A DNA stretch of 64,000 nt from Marinomonas piezotolerans (GTDB lineage Bacteria > Pseudomonadota > Gammaproteobacteria > Pseudomonadales > Marinomonadaceae), in assembly GCF_003362755.1 (NCBI RefSeq), contig NZ_QKRA01000001.1:62001-126000 (forward strand). The letters run 5' to 3'. Position 1 is the stretch's first letter. Each line of letters opens with the position of its first letter. Both the position numbers and the translations under genes were made by a program. Of this stretch, positions 35,280-44,466 are shown one piece after another. The notes below the pieces were generated by a model. The model was given only the letters and a program-made list of their open reading frames with translations. It made no database searches and was not told the DNA's origin.

Positions 35280-35341
35280 TAAAATGAAAGGGTTTTTGCC
35301 TTTCCGTTACATCTAATTGCTTCATAGGAGAGCGGGTGAGA

Positions 35342-36805
35342 ATGATAAAAAATCTAATTAATGGCGAATGGGTGGAAAGCGAAAAGACTTTTCAAACCTT
35401 CAATCCTGCGACGGGAGAAGTGTTGGCTGAAGTCGCTCATGCTTCAGATGAGCAAGTTGCTCAAGCTGTCCAAGCAGCGAAAGACGCATTCCCAGCGTGG
35501 GCAAACATGCCGATTGCTAAGCGTTCAAAAATCATCGAAAAATTGGGTGATTTGATTGGTGAAAACGTAGAAGAGCTAGCGCGTCTTGAGACAGCGGACA
35601 CGGGGTTGCCGTTGTACCAAACACTGAATGCGTTGATTCCTCGCTCATCCAACAATTTCTACTTCTTTGCGGAAAAAGCGAAGCAAATGAACGGTCACAC
35701 CTACCCAATGGATGACCAGATGTTGAACTACACTCTATACCAACCAACGGGTGTGTGTGCTCTGATTTCTCCCTGGAATGTCCCATTCATGACCGGGACA
35801 TGGAAAACGGCACCTGCTTTAGCATTGGGTAATACGGTCGTTATGAAACAGTCTGAGTTATCTCCGCTAACCACAGATTTTCTGGGTCGCTTAACGATCG
35901 AAGCGGGCGTACCGCCTGGTGTCTTCAACATCGTACATGGCTACGGGGCGACGACCGGTAATGCCATCATTACCAATGAGGATGTCGATGCGATTTCCTT
36001 CACGGGTGGCACAGCAACTGGCAAACACATTATTGCCAATGCGGGTCTGAAAAAGTTCTCGATGGAATTAGGTGGCAAGTCGCCGGTGATGATCTTTGAA
36101 GATTGTGATTACGAGCGTGCTCTTGACGCTGCAGTATTTGGCATCTTCTCTATCAATGGTGAACGTTGTACTGCTGGGTCTCGTATTTTTGTACAAAAGA
36201 GTATTTACGACAAATTCGCGACGGAATTTGCTGAGCGTGCTAGCAAAATCAGAGTGGGCGATCCAAGTGATCTGAATACGCAAGTGGGATCACTTATCAG
36301 TCAACAGCACTTTGATAAAGTGACGGGCTACATTCGCATCGGTATTGAAGAGGGCGCTACTCTAATTGCTGGAGGCCCAGATAAGCCAGTAGATGAACTG
36401 CCAGATCATCTAAAAGGCGGCCACTTTGTGCGCCCAACAGTCTTCCGCGATGTCACCAATGACATGCGCATTGCGCAAGAAGAAATCTTTGGTCCAGTCG
36501 CGGTCTTGATTCCATTCGAAGACGAAGAAGATGTAGTTGCGATGGCCAATGACAACGAGTACGGCCTAGCGTCTTACCTATGGACTCAGGATGTTAGCAA
36601 AGTTCACCGTATTGCACAGAAAGTCGATGCAGGCATGATGTTTGTTAACTCTCAAAACGTTCGTGATTTGCGTACGCCATTTGGTGGTAAGAAAGCATCG
36701 GGTACTGGCCGTGAGGGTGGTGATTACAGCTTTGAAGTGTTCTGTGAACCGAAAAACGTTTGTATCAGCATGGGGTCTCACCATATCCCTAAATGGGGTG
36801 TGTAA
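35342..36805 (+). CDS. hpaE: 5-carboxymethyl-2-hydroxymuconate semialdehyde dehydrogenase
   Basis: 487 residues from ATG 35342. GTG 35336 is in frame and has a better-spaced AGGAG, so the start is uncertain by two codons. ALDH landmarks: SPWNVPFMTGTWK, SFTGGTATGKHI, MELGGKSP (general base), NGERCTAGSR (catalytic cysteine), EEIFGPVAVLIPF and the C-terminal GGKKASGTGREGGDYSFEVFCEPKNV, characteristic of CHMS dehydrogenase. It oxidises the ring-cleavage product semialdehyde. First gene of the plus-strand hpa arm. Confidence 0.92.
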   Translation: MIKNLINGEWVESEKTFQTFNPATGEVLAEVAHASDEQVAQAVQAAKDAFPAWANMPIAKRSKIIEKLGDLIGENVEELARLETADTGLPLYQTLNALIPRSSNNFYFFAEKAKQMNGHTYPMDDQMLNYTLYQPTGVCALISPWNVPFMTGTWKTAPALALGNTVVMKQSELSPLTTDFLGRLTIEAGVPPGVFNIVHGYGATTGNAIITNEDVDAISFTGGTATGKHIIANAGLKKFSMELGGKSPVMIFEDCDYERALDAAVFGIFSINGERCTAGSRIFVQKSIYDKFATEFAERASKIRVGDPSDLNTQVGSLISQQHFDKVTGYIRIGIEEGATLIAGGPDKPVDELPDHLKGGHFVRPTVFRDVTNDMRIAQEEIFGPVAVLIPFEDEEDVVAMANDNEYGLASYLWTQDVSKVHRIAQKVDAGMMFVNSQNVRDLRTPFGGKKASGTGREGGDYSFEVFCEPKNVCISMGSHHIPKWGV

Positions 36806-36865
36806 CTCAAACTTTATAGAGAAGGGCATAATACGCTCTTCTCTTTTGCCTATGGGAGCAATGTT

Positions 36866-37255
36866 ATGCCACATTTTGTCGTGGAATACTCTGCTAACCT
36901 TGAAGATCGGTTAGACTTTCAGCCGCTTTTTAAATCCCTTCATGAATATGTTGTGTCGACGGGGCATTTTCCTTTAGGCGGTGTGCGCAGCCGTGCGATT
37001 AAGGTAGACCATTACCGTGTTGCAGACGGTCGGGAAGATTTTGCGTTATTAAATCTGAATTTGAAGATAGGGCACGGGCGCAGTATGGAGCTTCGCAAAG
37101 AGGTAGCAGAGCGCGTTTTTGCAATATTGTGTGAGTGGTTAAAACCTATTACTGATACTAGCTATGTTCAAATCTCTTTCGAACTCACTGAACTTGATCC
37201 AGTGCTGAAATTTAACAAAAATAATATTCATGCTCTGTTTACTAATAAAGAATAG
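36866..37255 (+). CDS. hpaF: 5-carboxymethyl-2-hydroxymuconate delta-isomerase
   Basis: 129 residues. The mature protein begins with the catalytic proline of the tautomerase superfamily (M-PHFVVEYSANLEDRLDF), and the CHMI pattern GVRSRAIKVDHYRVADG...FALLNLNLKIGHGRS follows. It isomerises CHM to OPET upstream of the HpaG enzymes. It lies 60 bases after hpaE and 21 before hpaD. Confidence 0.93.
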   Translation: MPHFVVEYSANLEDRLDFQPLFKSLHEYVVSTGHFPLGGVRSRAIKVDHYRVADGREDFALLNLNLKIGHGRSMELRKEVAERVFAILCEWLKPITDTSYVQISFELTELDPVLKFNKNNIHALFTNKE

Positions 37256-37276
37256 AGCCATTTTTGGAGAGTACCT

Positions 37277-38206
37277 ATGGGCAAACTAGCCTTAGCTGCC
37301 AAAATCACCCACGTACCATCTATGTATTTATCCGAGCTTGATGGGCCTAGAAAAGGCTTTCGTCAGGCGGCAATCGATGGGCATCATGAAATCTCACGCC
37401 GTTGTCGCGAGTTAGGCGTAGACACGATTGTCGTGTTTGATACACATTGGTTGGTGAATGCGGGTTACCACATTAACTGTGCGCCGCATTGGGAAGGAGT
37501 CTATACCAGTAATGAGTTGCCGCACTTCATTAACAACATGCCATACAGCTTAGATGGCAACCCTGAATTAGGTCGTATCATTGCGCAAGTGTGTAATGAG
37601 CAAGGTGTCGAGACGATGGCTCACGATGCGACGACATTAGCACCAGAGTATGGCGCATTGGTTCCTATGCGTTATATGAATGAAGATAACCACTTCAAGT
37701 GCATCTCTGTCTCAGCACTTTTAACCGTCCACTATCTTAATGATTCCGCCCGTTTGGGCTGGGCGCTGCGTGAAGCGATTGAAAAACATTACGATGGTAC
37801 AGTTGCGATCCTAGCCAGTGGCTCTTTATCACATCGCTTTGCGCAAAACGGTCAAGCACCAGAGTTCTCTGATAAGGTGTGGAGCCCGTTCCTAGAAGAC
37901 CTCGATCATCGTGTCGTGGAAATGTGGGAAAACGGTGAATGGGAAAGATTCTGCGGCATGTTGCCAGAATACGCGGCAAAGGGACATGGTGAAGGCTTTA
38001 TGCACGATACGGCCATGCTGCTCGGCGCATTAGGTTGGTCAGATTACGATCAAAAAGTCGAAGTGGTGACGCCTTATTTTGGTAGCTCAGGCACGGGGCA
38101 GATTAATGCGATATTCCCAGTGTCGCCACAAACAGGTAACGCTGTGCCAGCACCACAGGCCTCTCAAGAATCCGATGAGTTTGTGTACGGTAAGAGTCGC
38201 TTGTAA
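37277..38206 (+). CDS. hpaD: Homoprotocatechuate (3,4-dihydroxyphenylacetate) 2,3-dioxygenase
   Basis: 309 residues of the LigB-type (class III) extradiol dioxygenase family. Seen are the first metal-ligand region KITHVPSMYLSEL, the second around VFDTHWLVNAGYH, the ASGSLSHRF loop and the C-terminal HGEGFMHDTAMLLGALGW. It opens the ring of homoprotocatechuate meta to the hydroxyls. GGAGAG lies upstream. Last gene of the plus-strand arm. A decayed copy of its 3' end sits in the opposite arm at 30917. Confidence 0.93.
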   Translation: MGKLALAAKITHVPSMYLSELDGPRKGFRQAAIDGHHEISRRCRELGVDTIVVFDTHWLVNAGYHINCAPHWEGVYTSNELPHFINNMPYSLDGNPELGRIIAQVCNEQGVETMAHDATTLAPEYGALVPMRYMNEDNHFKCISVSALLTVHYLNDSARLGWALREAIEKHYDGTVAILASGSLSHRFAQNGQAPEFSDKVWSPFLEDLDHRVVEMWENGEWERFCGMLPEYAAKGHGEGFMHDTAMLLGALGWSDYDQKVEVVTPYFGSSGTGQINAIFPVSPQTGNAVPAPQASQESDEFVYGKSRL

Positions 38207-38230
38207 TCTGTTCTATCTACGTTGAATTAG

Positions 38231-38266
38231 ATGGGCTTCACACATTTAAGTGTGGGGCCCATTTTT
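38231..38266 (+). terminator. Terminator after hpaD
   Basis: ATGGGC(TT)CACAC-ATTTAA-GTGTG(GG)GCCCAT followed by TTTTT. A long stem with a small internal mismatch and a T-tract, 25 bases after the hpaD stop. Confidence 0.88.
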
Positions 38267-38341
38267 ATATACAGTGTCGTGAGTTGTCAGGGGAGCTTTG
38301 GGTTTTCACCTGTAGACAAACACTAGCTTGATGTGTCCTAA

Positions 38342-38361
38342 TACTGTTTATTTACACAGTA
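38342..38361. promoter_or_regulatory. LexA box upstream of dinB
   Basis: TACTGTTTATTTACACAGTA matches the gammaproteobacterial SOS box TACTG-TN8A-CAGTA with both conserved half sites intact. It lies six bases before the dinB start codon, so LexA would block transcription or early elongation until DNA damage. Confidence 0.92.
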
Positions 38362-38367
38362 CTTGGT

Positions 38368-39450
38368 ATGAGCTCGCAACCTCTCTACAACAAAAAAATA
38401 ATTCACATAGATATGGATGCGTTCTTCGCATCCGTTGAGATGCGTGATGAACCGAGCTATCGGAATATCCCTTTAGCGGTAGGGGGCAGTGCGAAGCAAC
38501 GAGGCGTAATTAGTACCTGTAATTACGAAGCCCGTGTCTATGGTGTACGTTCCGCTATGTCGACTGCAATGGCAAAGAAGCTATGTCCGCAATTGACTGT
38601 GATACCCGGAAGGATGCAGGTATACAAAAGCGTTTCTGATCAAATACGCGCAATCTTTGCTCGATATACCGACTTGATCGAGCCTCTTTCATTAGATGAA
38701 GCCTATCTAGATGTTACCGAGTGTGAGCAATATCATGGTTCAGCCACTCTAATAGCCGAAGCGATTAGGTCAGACATTCGGTCTGAGCTGAATTTAACGG
38801 CCTCTGCTGGCGTCGCACCTATTAAGTTTCTTGCCAAGATCGCCTCTGATATGAATAAACCCGACGGCCAATTTGTCATCCCGCCTAGTGACGTTCAGCG
38901 CATCGTTGACCAATTACCTTTAGAGAAAATACCGGGGGTGGGTAAGGTGAGTTTACAGAAGTTGCATGAAGCGGGGTTTTACATAGGGGCTGATATTCGT
39001 AAAGGCGATTATTTGGCCTTGGTAAGACAGTTTGGCCGATTAGGGCATTCATTGTGGCATCGGAGTCACGGCATTGATCAAAGAGCCGTAACGCCTAATC
39101 GTTTGCGTAAGTCTGTTGGCGTTGAGCGTACTTTCGAGACAAATATAACGTCTTTCGACGAATGCTGGCAGGTGATAGAGAATCGTTTGTTTCCAGAGTT
39201 AAAGCAACGCCTTAATAAGGCTGCAACAAACAATTTAATTTCGAAGCAGGGTATCAAGGTTAAATTTGCCGACTTTCAACAGACGACGATTGAACACGTG
39301 CATACTCATCTCGATCTGCTTTATTTTCGAGAGCTACTAGCGGAGGTGCTCAAGCGGCAAGGCGGACGTGAAATTAGGCTGTTAGGCTTACACGTAATGC
39401 TTCGGCCCATTGAAGAGACGAGACAGCTTACGCTGGATTTTTCAACGTAA
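38368..39450 (+). CDS. dinB: DNA polymerase IV (Y-family)
   Basis: 360 residues. Opening KKIIHIDMDAFFASVEMRD carries the first catalytic aspartate; YGVRSAMSTAMAKKLCP and SLDEAYLDVTECE hold the steric-gate region and the other acidic residues; IPGVGKVSLQKL is the thumb helix-hairpin-helix. It performs error-prone translesion synthesis. The SOS box directly in front predicts damage induction. The C-terminus QLTLDF is the usual beta-clamp-binding peptide. It stands alone, between terminators. Confidence 0.95.
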   Translation: MSSQPLYNKKIIHIDMDAFFASVEMRDEPSYRNIPLAVGGSAKQRGVISTCNYEARVYGVRSAMSTAMAKKLCPQLTVIPGRMQVYKSVSDQIRAIFARYTDLIEPLSLDEAYLDVTECEQYHGSATLIAEAIRSDIRSELNLTASAGVAPIKFLAKIASDMNKPDGQFVIPPSDVQRIVDQLPLEKIPGVGKVSLQKLHEAGFYIGADIRKGDYLALVRQFGRLGHSLWHRSHGIDQRAVTPNRLRKSVGVERTFETNITSFDECWQVIENRLFPELKQRLNKAATNNLISKQGIKVKFADFQQTTIEHVHTHLDLLYFRELLAEVLKRQGGREIRLLGLHVMLRPIEETRQLTLDFST

Positions 39451-39465
39451 TGCTGGATGCGGAGT

Positions 39466-39497
39466 AAAAAAAACCAGTACACCCTGAGGTGTACTGG
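39466..39497 (-). terminator. Terminator for the minus-strand OCD-like gene
   Basis: On the minus strand CCAGTACACC-TCAG-GGTGTACTGG followed by eight T. A perfect 10-bp stem. It lies about 160 bases beyond the stop of the gene at 39658-40797 and also faces dinB. Confidence 0.88.
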
Positions 39498-39657
39498 CGT
39501 GAGCGAAATACATATTACTGACTATATAGGGTGATCTTAACGTCGCTCAAACTGGTAAGGTATTAGGTTAACTGTCAAAGCCGCATGGGCGGCTGTTGCC
39601 ACGATATGCGCACGTAAATGGTTAAAAAGGTACTAAAACACTTATGGGGGTTGTCGG

Positions 39658-40797
39658 CTATCGAAGCGCTGGTGTTTCCCACAGGTTGAGTGGTACGCCT
39701 ATGCCTTTTTTAACAGCGTTGCGATACACCACTGTTGCCCAAGCAACATCTTCAACGGGCATTCCCCCAACGGACATAATGATGATCTCGTCATTATTTT
39801 TACGTCCTGGGGCATCTCCAGCGACGATCTGGCCGAGGTCTTCTAAGTCGTCTAGCGAGATCTGACCATCATGAATCATATCCATGCAGCGTACGCCCAC
39901 TAAAGGGATGTTGTTGTGAGCTGGTTTCGGTACCTCTTCGTACCACGCTTCATAAAGCCCTGTGTTGTCTAGTACCTTCCGAACCGTTTTTTGTTCCATC
40001 GCATCGTCCATTCGGCAACTAGCAGGCATCGCCAGAAACGCTCCGGGTTTTACCCATTCGCGCTTAATTAAAGGGTAGGTGTTCGGGTCACCTACGGCTC
40101 CCGAGTTACAGTAAGTCACAAGGTCGGCCCCCCGTACCACGTCTTCAACCGAATCGACGATCTGAATATTCGTAATTTGCGGGAAGGTAGCGTTTAGCCA
40201 TGCCGTGAAATCGTCCAGACTTTTCTGGCCTCGTCCTTTGATTTTGATCGTGTCTATATTCGGGCAAGCGGCAACGAAAGCCGCGACGGTTGTTCTACCC
40301 ATTACTCCGGGCCCAAGCAGACCGATGACCTTGGAGTCTTTGCGTGCCAGGTGGCGAGCTCCTACCCCAGGTATAGCACCCGTACGGTAGGCAGATAATA
40401 AGTTAGCAGACATAAAAGCCAGTGGCGCACCTGTGTCTATGTCATTGAGAATCATTGTTAGGATAGAGCGAGGTAAGCCTTTCTCGCGGTTAGCGATATT
40501 AGATCCATACCACTTAACGCCTGAGGTTTGAAAGCGGCCACCTAGGTAAGCAGGCATGGCCATTAGCCTGCGATCTGCGGTTGGTTTAGGCATGGTAGAG
40601 AATGGCGATTCTTCTGGAAACGTAATTAAAGCGCCGTGAGAATCACTGTTCGACCCCGCCATGCGATAGTCGCCCCGATATAGAAGTGCAAACATTTCCT
40701 CCATGGTGTCAACACAGCGAGGCATGTCTGTGACACCTGCCTCAATCATGTCTTGTTCAGAAAGATAGATAAAATCAATTTTTGTGTTTTCTACCAT
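39658..40797 (-). CDS. Ornithine cyclodeaminase family protein ('tyramine oxidase subunit B' type), cassette B
   Basis: 379 residues, same length as the cassette A paralogue at 19712 and clearly similar from end to end (IDFIYLSEQDMIEAGVTDM, GLLGPGVMGRTTVAAF, LSAYRTGAIPGVGARHLA, GGMPVEDVAWATVVYRNAV in both). A Rossmann NAD(P) region is present. Here it is alone on the minus strand, divergent from the TTT transporter genes, without RidA or oxidase partners. The biochemical role is unproven in both copies. Confidence 0.8.
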   Translation of the reverse strand: MVENTKIDFIYLSEQDMIEAGVTDMPRCVDTMEEMFALLYRGDYRMAGSNSDSHGALITFPEESPFSTMPKPTADRRLMAMPAYLGGRFQTSGVKWYGSNIANREKGLPRSILTMILNDIDTGAPLAFMSANLLSAYRTGAIPGVGARHLARKDSKVIGLLGPGVMGRTTVAAFVAACPNIDTIKIKGRGQKSLDDFTAWLNATFPQITNIQIVDSVEDVVRGADLVTYCNSGAVGDPNTYPLIKREWVKPGAFLAMPASCRMDDAMEQKTVRKVLDNTGLYEAWYEEVPKPAHNNIPLVGVRCMDMIHDGQISLDDLEDLGQIVAGDAPGRKNNDEIIIMSVGGMPVEDVAWATVVYRNAVKKGIGVPLNLWETPALR

Positions 40798-41292
40798 AAG
40801 TCACCTCAGAGCGGGTATTCTTTATAAAAAAGGATCTAAAAAATTAATAATTCTCACAATACGATAAAAAATAAATTTATAGAAGGTTTTTCATTCATTT
40901 AATCTGGTTTATTTTCTTTATGTCGTAATACTAAGTGCACAGGCCTACATTCCTAATCTGCCAATTGGTAAGAATCATAGGGCGTGACGGGCTGGTAGTT
41001 GGCCAGTAGGTGAAAATTTGTACCGTATGCTCGCTGAGTGGAGAGATGATGCGTTTATGCTGATATAGAGACTTTTGTGCCGTTTTTTACAAAAAAACAT
41101 CTGTAAACAGATGAAATATCTCCAAATGTGATAATCGTGTGGAAATATATTGAATTTATTAGTTGTTATTATCGAATTTATTCTCTATGTTGAATTTAGG
41201 TGTTTTTCCAAGAAAAGCGAGAGGAAACACTCAATCACCGCTATACGACCGTTTTCATCAGAGCATTACGCTGACATTGATTGGAGAAGAAT
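40798..41292 (+). other. Divergent regulatory region of cassette B
   Basis: 495 bases between the OCD-like gene and the TTT binding-protein gene, with no credible gene. Notable are TTTTTTACAAAAAAA at 41083-41097 and, directly behind it, the operator-like palindrome CATCTGT-AA-ACAGATG at 41098-41113. The A/T-run motif recurs before the porin gene. Otherwise the region is AT-rich and featureless to me. Confidence 0.55.
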
Positions 41293-42237
41293 ATGAAAAA
41301 AATAACAAAATTGTTAACCAGTAGCCTTTTAGTCGGAGCTACTTTGCTATCGCCTATAGCCTTTGCAGATTATCCAAAGCGCCCCGTTAAATTTGTCGTG
41401 CCTTGGCCTCCAGGCGATCTTGAAGATATTCTGACTCGGATTATCGCTGACGAAATGAGCAAAGAAACGGGCAAACCTGCGACAGTGGTGAACAAGCCTG
41501 GTGGTAGTGGTGTGGTTGGCGCCGCGGAAGTAGCAACAGCGAGACCAGATGGTCTAACGATTGGCTCTTTTGTTAATGATTTGTTGACGATTAAAGTACT
41601 GACAAAAAGCGTACCTTGGAACGAAGAAACGTTTGAACCCGTTGGTATCTTCTTAGATTATCCTTTTGTGTTGGCGACCCGCGGTGATGCACCTTATAAC
41701 ACAATGGATGAGCTTTCAGAGTATTCTCAGTCTAACGATGTCTCGTTGGGACACTTCGGTTATCAGGCTGGTCCAACTGCCATGACATTCCAAGCGGCAG
41801 ACCGACTTAATATTCGATTCGCTTCTAATGCGCCGTTTGATGCGACAGATTGTTCTGTATTGGCAAATGGTGACGCGGACATTATCAATACCACTACACA
41901 GCTTATTTTGGCTTGTTTGAAATCTGGTGATGCGAAAATTCTAACAAGTTTTACCTCTACTCGAATTCCTTTAGCTCCTGATGCGCCGACTTTAGATGAA
42001 ATAGCTGGCATTCCTCTAACAACTTGGAATGGCTTGTTTGTACCGAAAGGTACGCCTGAAGACGTGAAACAGCGTATTGCAGAGATTGCTAAGAAAGCTT
42101 TGAGACTGCCAAAAGTTCAAGAAATAGCTGAAGAAACGGGTGCGGTTGTCTATTGGCTGGACGCGGAAGGTTCGAAAAAACGTATCGAAGAAGAAACCTT
42201 TTTAAGTCAGCAGTTAACCAAATATCTTCAGCAATAA
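41293..42237 (+). CDS. TTT family (TctC/Bug) solute-binding protein, cassette B
   Basis: 314 residues from ATG 41293 (GGAGAAGA upstream). Signal peptide MKKITKLLTSSLLVGATLLS...AFA, then YPKRPVKFVVPWPPGDLEDILTR, VVNKPGGSGVVGA and SLGHFGYQAGPTAMTFQAADRL, closely paralleling the cassette A copy. Periplasmic ligand capture for the transporter encoded next. The absence of oxidase genes here suggests a related but separately regulated substrate. Confidence 0.9.
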   Translation: MKKITKLLTSSLLVGATLLSPIAFADYPKRPVKFVVPWPPGDLEDILTRIIADEMSKETGKPATVVNKPGGSGVVGAAEVATARPDGLTIGSFVNDLLTIKVLTKSVPWNEETFEPVGIFLDYPFVLATRGDAPYNTMDELSEYSQSNDVSLGHFGYQAGPTAMTFQAADRLNIRFASNAPFDATDCSVLANGDADIINTTTQLILACLKSGDAKILTSFTSTRIPLAPDAPTLDEIAGIPLTTWNGLFVPKGTPEDVKQRIAEIAKKALRLPKVQEIAEETGAVVYWLDAEGSKKRIEEETFLSQQLTKYLQQ

Positions 42238-42263
42238 ACCTACGAAGCAATAATAAAAAATAC

Positions 42264-42287
42264 ATGCCCTAGCCTTAGCTAGGGCAT
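42264..42287 (+). promoter_or_regulatory. Intercistronic hairpin between tctC and tctB, cassette B
   Basis: ATGCCCTAGC-CTTA-GCTAGGGCAT, a perfect 10-bp stem with a tetraloop and no T-tract. Such a structure would protect the binding-protein mRNA 3' end and reduce expression of the membrane subunits. Confidence 0.7.
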
Positions 42288-42301
42288 TCGCAGGGGGTAA
42301 C

Positions 42302-42895
42302 ATGAAAACAGGTGTGGTTATGGGCAGAAAGTCTTCTTCAGATATGAATAGTCGGGAAATGACTGACGAGATGAAAGAGCAGTCAAGGACGTTGCCATTT
42401 TATTTCGCCTTTTTTATTAGTTGCGTTGTACTGCTGTGTTTAATGACGAGTGAAGTCAGAATATTTTCTGATAAAGGTTGGTACTTACAGCCTATGCTTG
42501 GGCCCGCAATTGGTCTAACCGTCATGACAATTTTATGCTTTGTTAAGTTATTGCAAGGGGCGATGTTTTTCAAATATGTGTCTATCGCGTCGATCGTTCA
42601 ATACATAACCAGAACAGTCTCGGCACATAGAATCACTTTTTGGGCAATGGGTTCTTTTTATGTCTACGTTCATGCTTTAAGTGTCATTGGATTCTTACTT
42701 TCAAATTTAGTGCTTCTCCTTTTTATGCTTTTCATTTCCAAAAGGCTGGACCGCTTTTGGGGCCCGATGGCCGTATTGGCAGCCATCGGCATAGTGGTGG
42801 TTTTTCGAATGGTAATTGGCCTATGGATGGACGATGTTTGGCTCTACAGCCTGCTACCTGATGCAGCGTCTGATTTTTGTAATATGTATTTATAG
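42302..42895 (+). CDS. TTT transporter small membrane subunit (TctB), cassette B
   Basis: 197 residues with GGGGG four bases before the ATG. A hydrophilic 35-residue N-terminus precedes four membrane helices (about 37-56, 68-85, 110-135, 140-175). Layout and position match the DUF1468/TctB family. The phrases GWYLQPMLGPAIGL and GWYTQPYVAPLVGL in the cassette A copy show common descent. Confidence 0.82.
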   Translation: MKTGVVMGRKSSSDMNSREMTDEMKEQSRTLPFYFAFFISCVVLLCLMTSEVRIFSDKGWYLQPMLGPAIGLTVMTILCFVKLLQGAMFFKYVSIASIVQYITRTVSAHRITFWAMGSFYVYVHALSVIGFLLSNLVLLLFMLFISKRLDRFWGPMAVLAAIGIVVVFRMVIGLWMDDVWLYSLLPDAASDFCNMYL

Positions 42896-42904
42896 GTCAC
42901 TTGT

Positions 42905-44386
42905 ATGCTCGACACGATTTTACTAGGTCTAAATGAGGTTGCTTCCCTCAATGTAATACTGGCCATTGTTATTGGTGCCATCATTGGCATTACTATTGGT
43001 TCTATTCCTGGTCTTGAACCTGCAGGCGTTATTGCAATTCTGCTCCCATTAAGTTTTTCACTTGACCCGTTGGCCGGTGTCATGCTGTTGGTCGGGGTGT
43101 ATGGCGGCGCTTGGTATGGCGGCGCTATCCCCGCCATTTTGATGAATACGCCAGGCACCCCCGTCGCGGTTCTAACGACCTATGACGGTTATCCCATGGC
43201 ACAGCGAGGGGAAGGGAAGAGAGCATTATCAATCGCCTACACTTCGTCTTTTGTGGGGGGCATTATTAGTGTCGCGTCCTTGGTGTTTTTGGCGCCAGTG
43301 TTGGCTGAAGTTGCCACCAATTTTGGCTCACCAGAATTCGCTATGCTTGCCTTGCTGGGTATGATTTTTGTTGTTTTGGCACATGGTAAACATGTATTCC
43401 CTGCTGCCATCATGCTAGGTTTCGGTATCTTTTTAGGCTCTATTGGTCTGGATCGCTCCTTTAATACGCCTGTTTATACGTTTGATCAGACTTGGTTGTT
43501 AGGTGGAGTGCCTTTGGTCCCAGCAGTGATCGGGCTGTTTGCGATGTCTCAAGCTTTTGTACTGCTTTCTAATAAAGGACCTGACAGCTTCGAAACGAAG
43601 CTAGAAGGAACGGGTTACTTCAGTGGCTTTGTGGACATACTAAAGAATAAAGTCGTTGCGTTGCGTTCTGCCGCTCTGGGTGTATTCATGGGGTTATTAC
43701 CTGGAGTCGGGGAGTTTGGCTCCCAGTTCTTTTCGTATACCTTGGCTCAGAAGTTTTCTAAAGACCCAGAGAGTTTTGGTAAAGGCAATCCTGCAGGTCT
43801 TATTGCTTCAGAGACCTCCAATAATGCCGTCACAGCATCGGTGATGGTGCCGTTACTTGCCTTTGGTATTCCGGCCGATGCACTCATGGCAATGCTGTTA
43901 GCAGTGTTTACGGTGCATAATTACACGCCAGGTCCAACGTTGTTTGCTGAGCGCCCGGAGTTTATCTCTGGTCTTTATATCTCATTGTTTTTGATGAATA
44001 TTGTGGCGTTTGTGTATCTGACCTTTGCTACTCGTTGGATGGTGAACTTAACAAAAATCAGTGGCAAGTTCATAGGATCAGTGATTCTCATCCTCGGCTT
44101 TGTGGGGAGCTATAGCCAAAATTATCAAGCCTCTGATGCTCTGATTGCGCTCTTTTTTGCGGTGATTGGGTACGTGTTACGTCGCAATGGCATTCCTGGC
44201 ATTCCAATTATATTGGGAATGGTTTTAGGTCCCGTGTTTCTGACACGTTTGAAACAATCGATGGGGATCTCAAACGGTGATATGACGATGTTTGTCACCC
44301 GCCCTATAAGTCTTGTTCTGCTGTGTATGATAGTGCTTTCTGTCACCGTATTTATTTGGGGAATCGTACGTAAGCAACGAGGCTAA
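42905..44386 (+). CDS. TTT transporter large membrane subunit (TctA), cassette B
   Basis: 493 residues. The same motifs as the cassette A copy: GAIIGITIGSIPGLEPAG, YGGAWYGGAIPAILMNTPGTPVAVLTTYDGYPMA, GLLPGVGEFGSQFFSYTLAQKFSK and ETSNNAVTASVMVPLLAFGIPADALMAMLL. 11-12 helices in the inner membrane. Starts 9 bases after tctB. Confidence 0.92.
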   Translation: MLDTILLGLNEVASLNVILAIVIGAIIGITIGSIPGLEPAGVIAILLPLSFSLDPLAGVMLLVGVYGGAWYGGAIPAILMNTPGTPVAVLTTYDGYPMAQRGEGKRALSIAYTSSFVGGIISVASLVFLAPVLAEVATNFGSPEFAMLALLGMIFVVLAHGKHVFPAAIMLGFGIFLGSIGLDRSFNTPVYTFDQTWLLGGVPLVPAVIGLFAMSQAFVLLSNKGPDSFETKLEGTGYFSGFVDILKNKVVALRSAALGVFMGLLPGVGEFGSQFFSYTLAQKFSKDPESFGKGNPAGLIASETSNNAVTASVMVPLLAFGIPADALMAMLLAVFTVHNYTPGPTLFAERPEFISGLYISLFLMNIVAFVYLTFATRWMVNLTKISGKFIGSVILILGFVGSYSQNYQASDALIALFFAVIGYVLRRNGIPGIPIILGMVLGPVFLTRLKQSMGISNGDMTMFVTRPISLVLLCMIVLSVTVFIWGIVRKQRG

Positions 44387-44406
44387 GTCTGCTGAGAAAG
44401 GTTGAA

Positions 44407-44437
44407 TGAAGAGCGGGGCTTTTAGCCCCGCTCTTCA
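44407..44437. terminator. Hairpin between convergent tctA and IclR genes
   Basis: TGAAGAGCGGGGC-loop-GCCCCGCTCTTCA, a perfect 13-bp stem 20 bases behind the tctA stop. There is no real T-tract, but the position between converging genes makes termination the likely role. Confidence 0.75.
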
Positions 44438-44466
44438 TAGTCTGGGTAGTGCGTATATGCAATGCA

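Noticed and set aside
40798..41292. Small RNA gene in the cassette B divergent region
   Set aside because: Only a palindrome and A/T runs are seen, with no T-tract terminator or conserved RNA fold that I can recognise.
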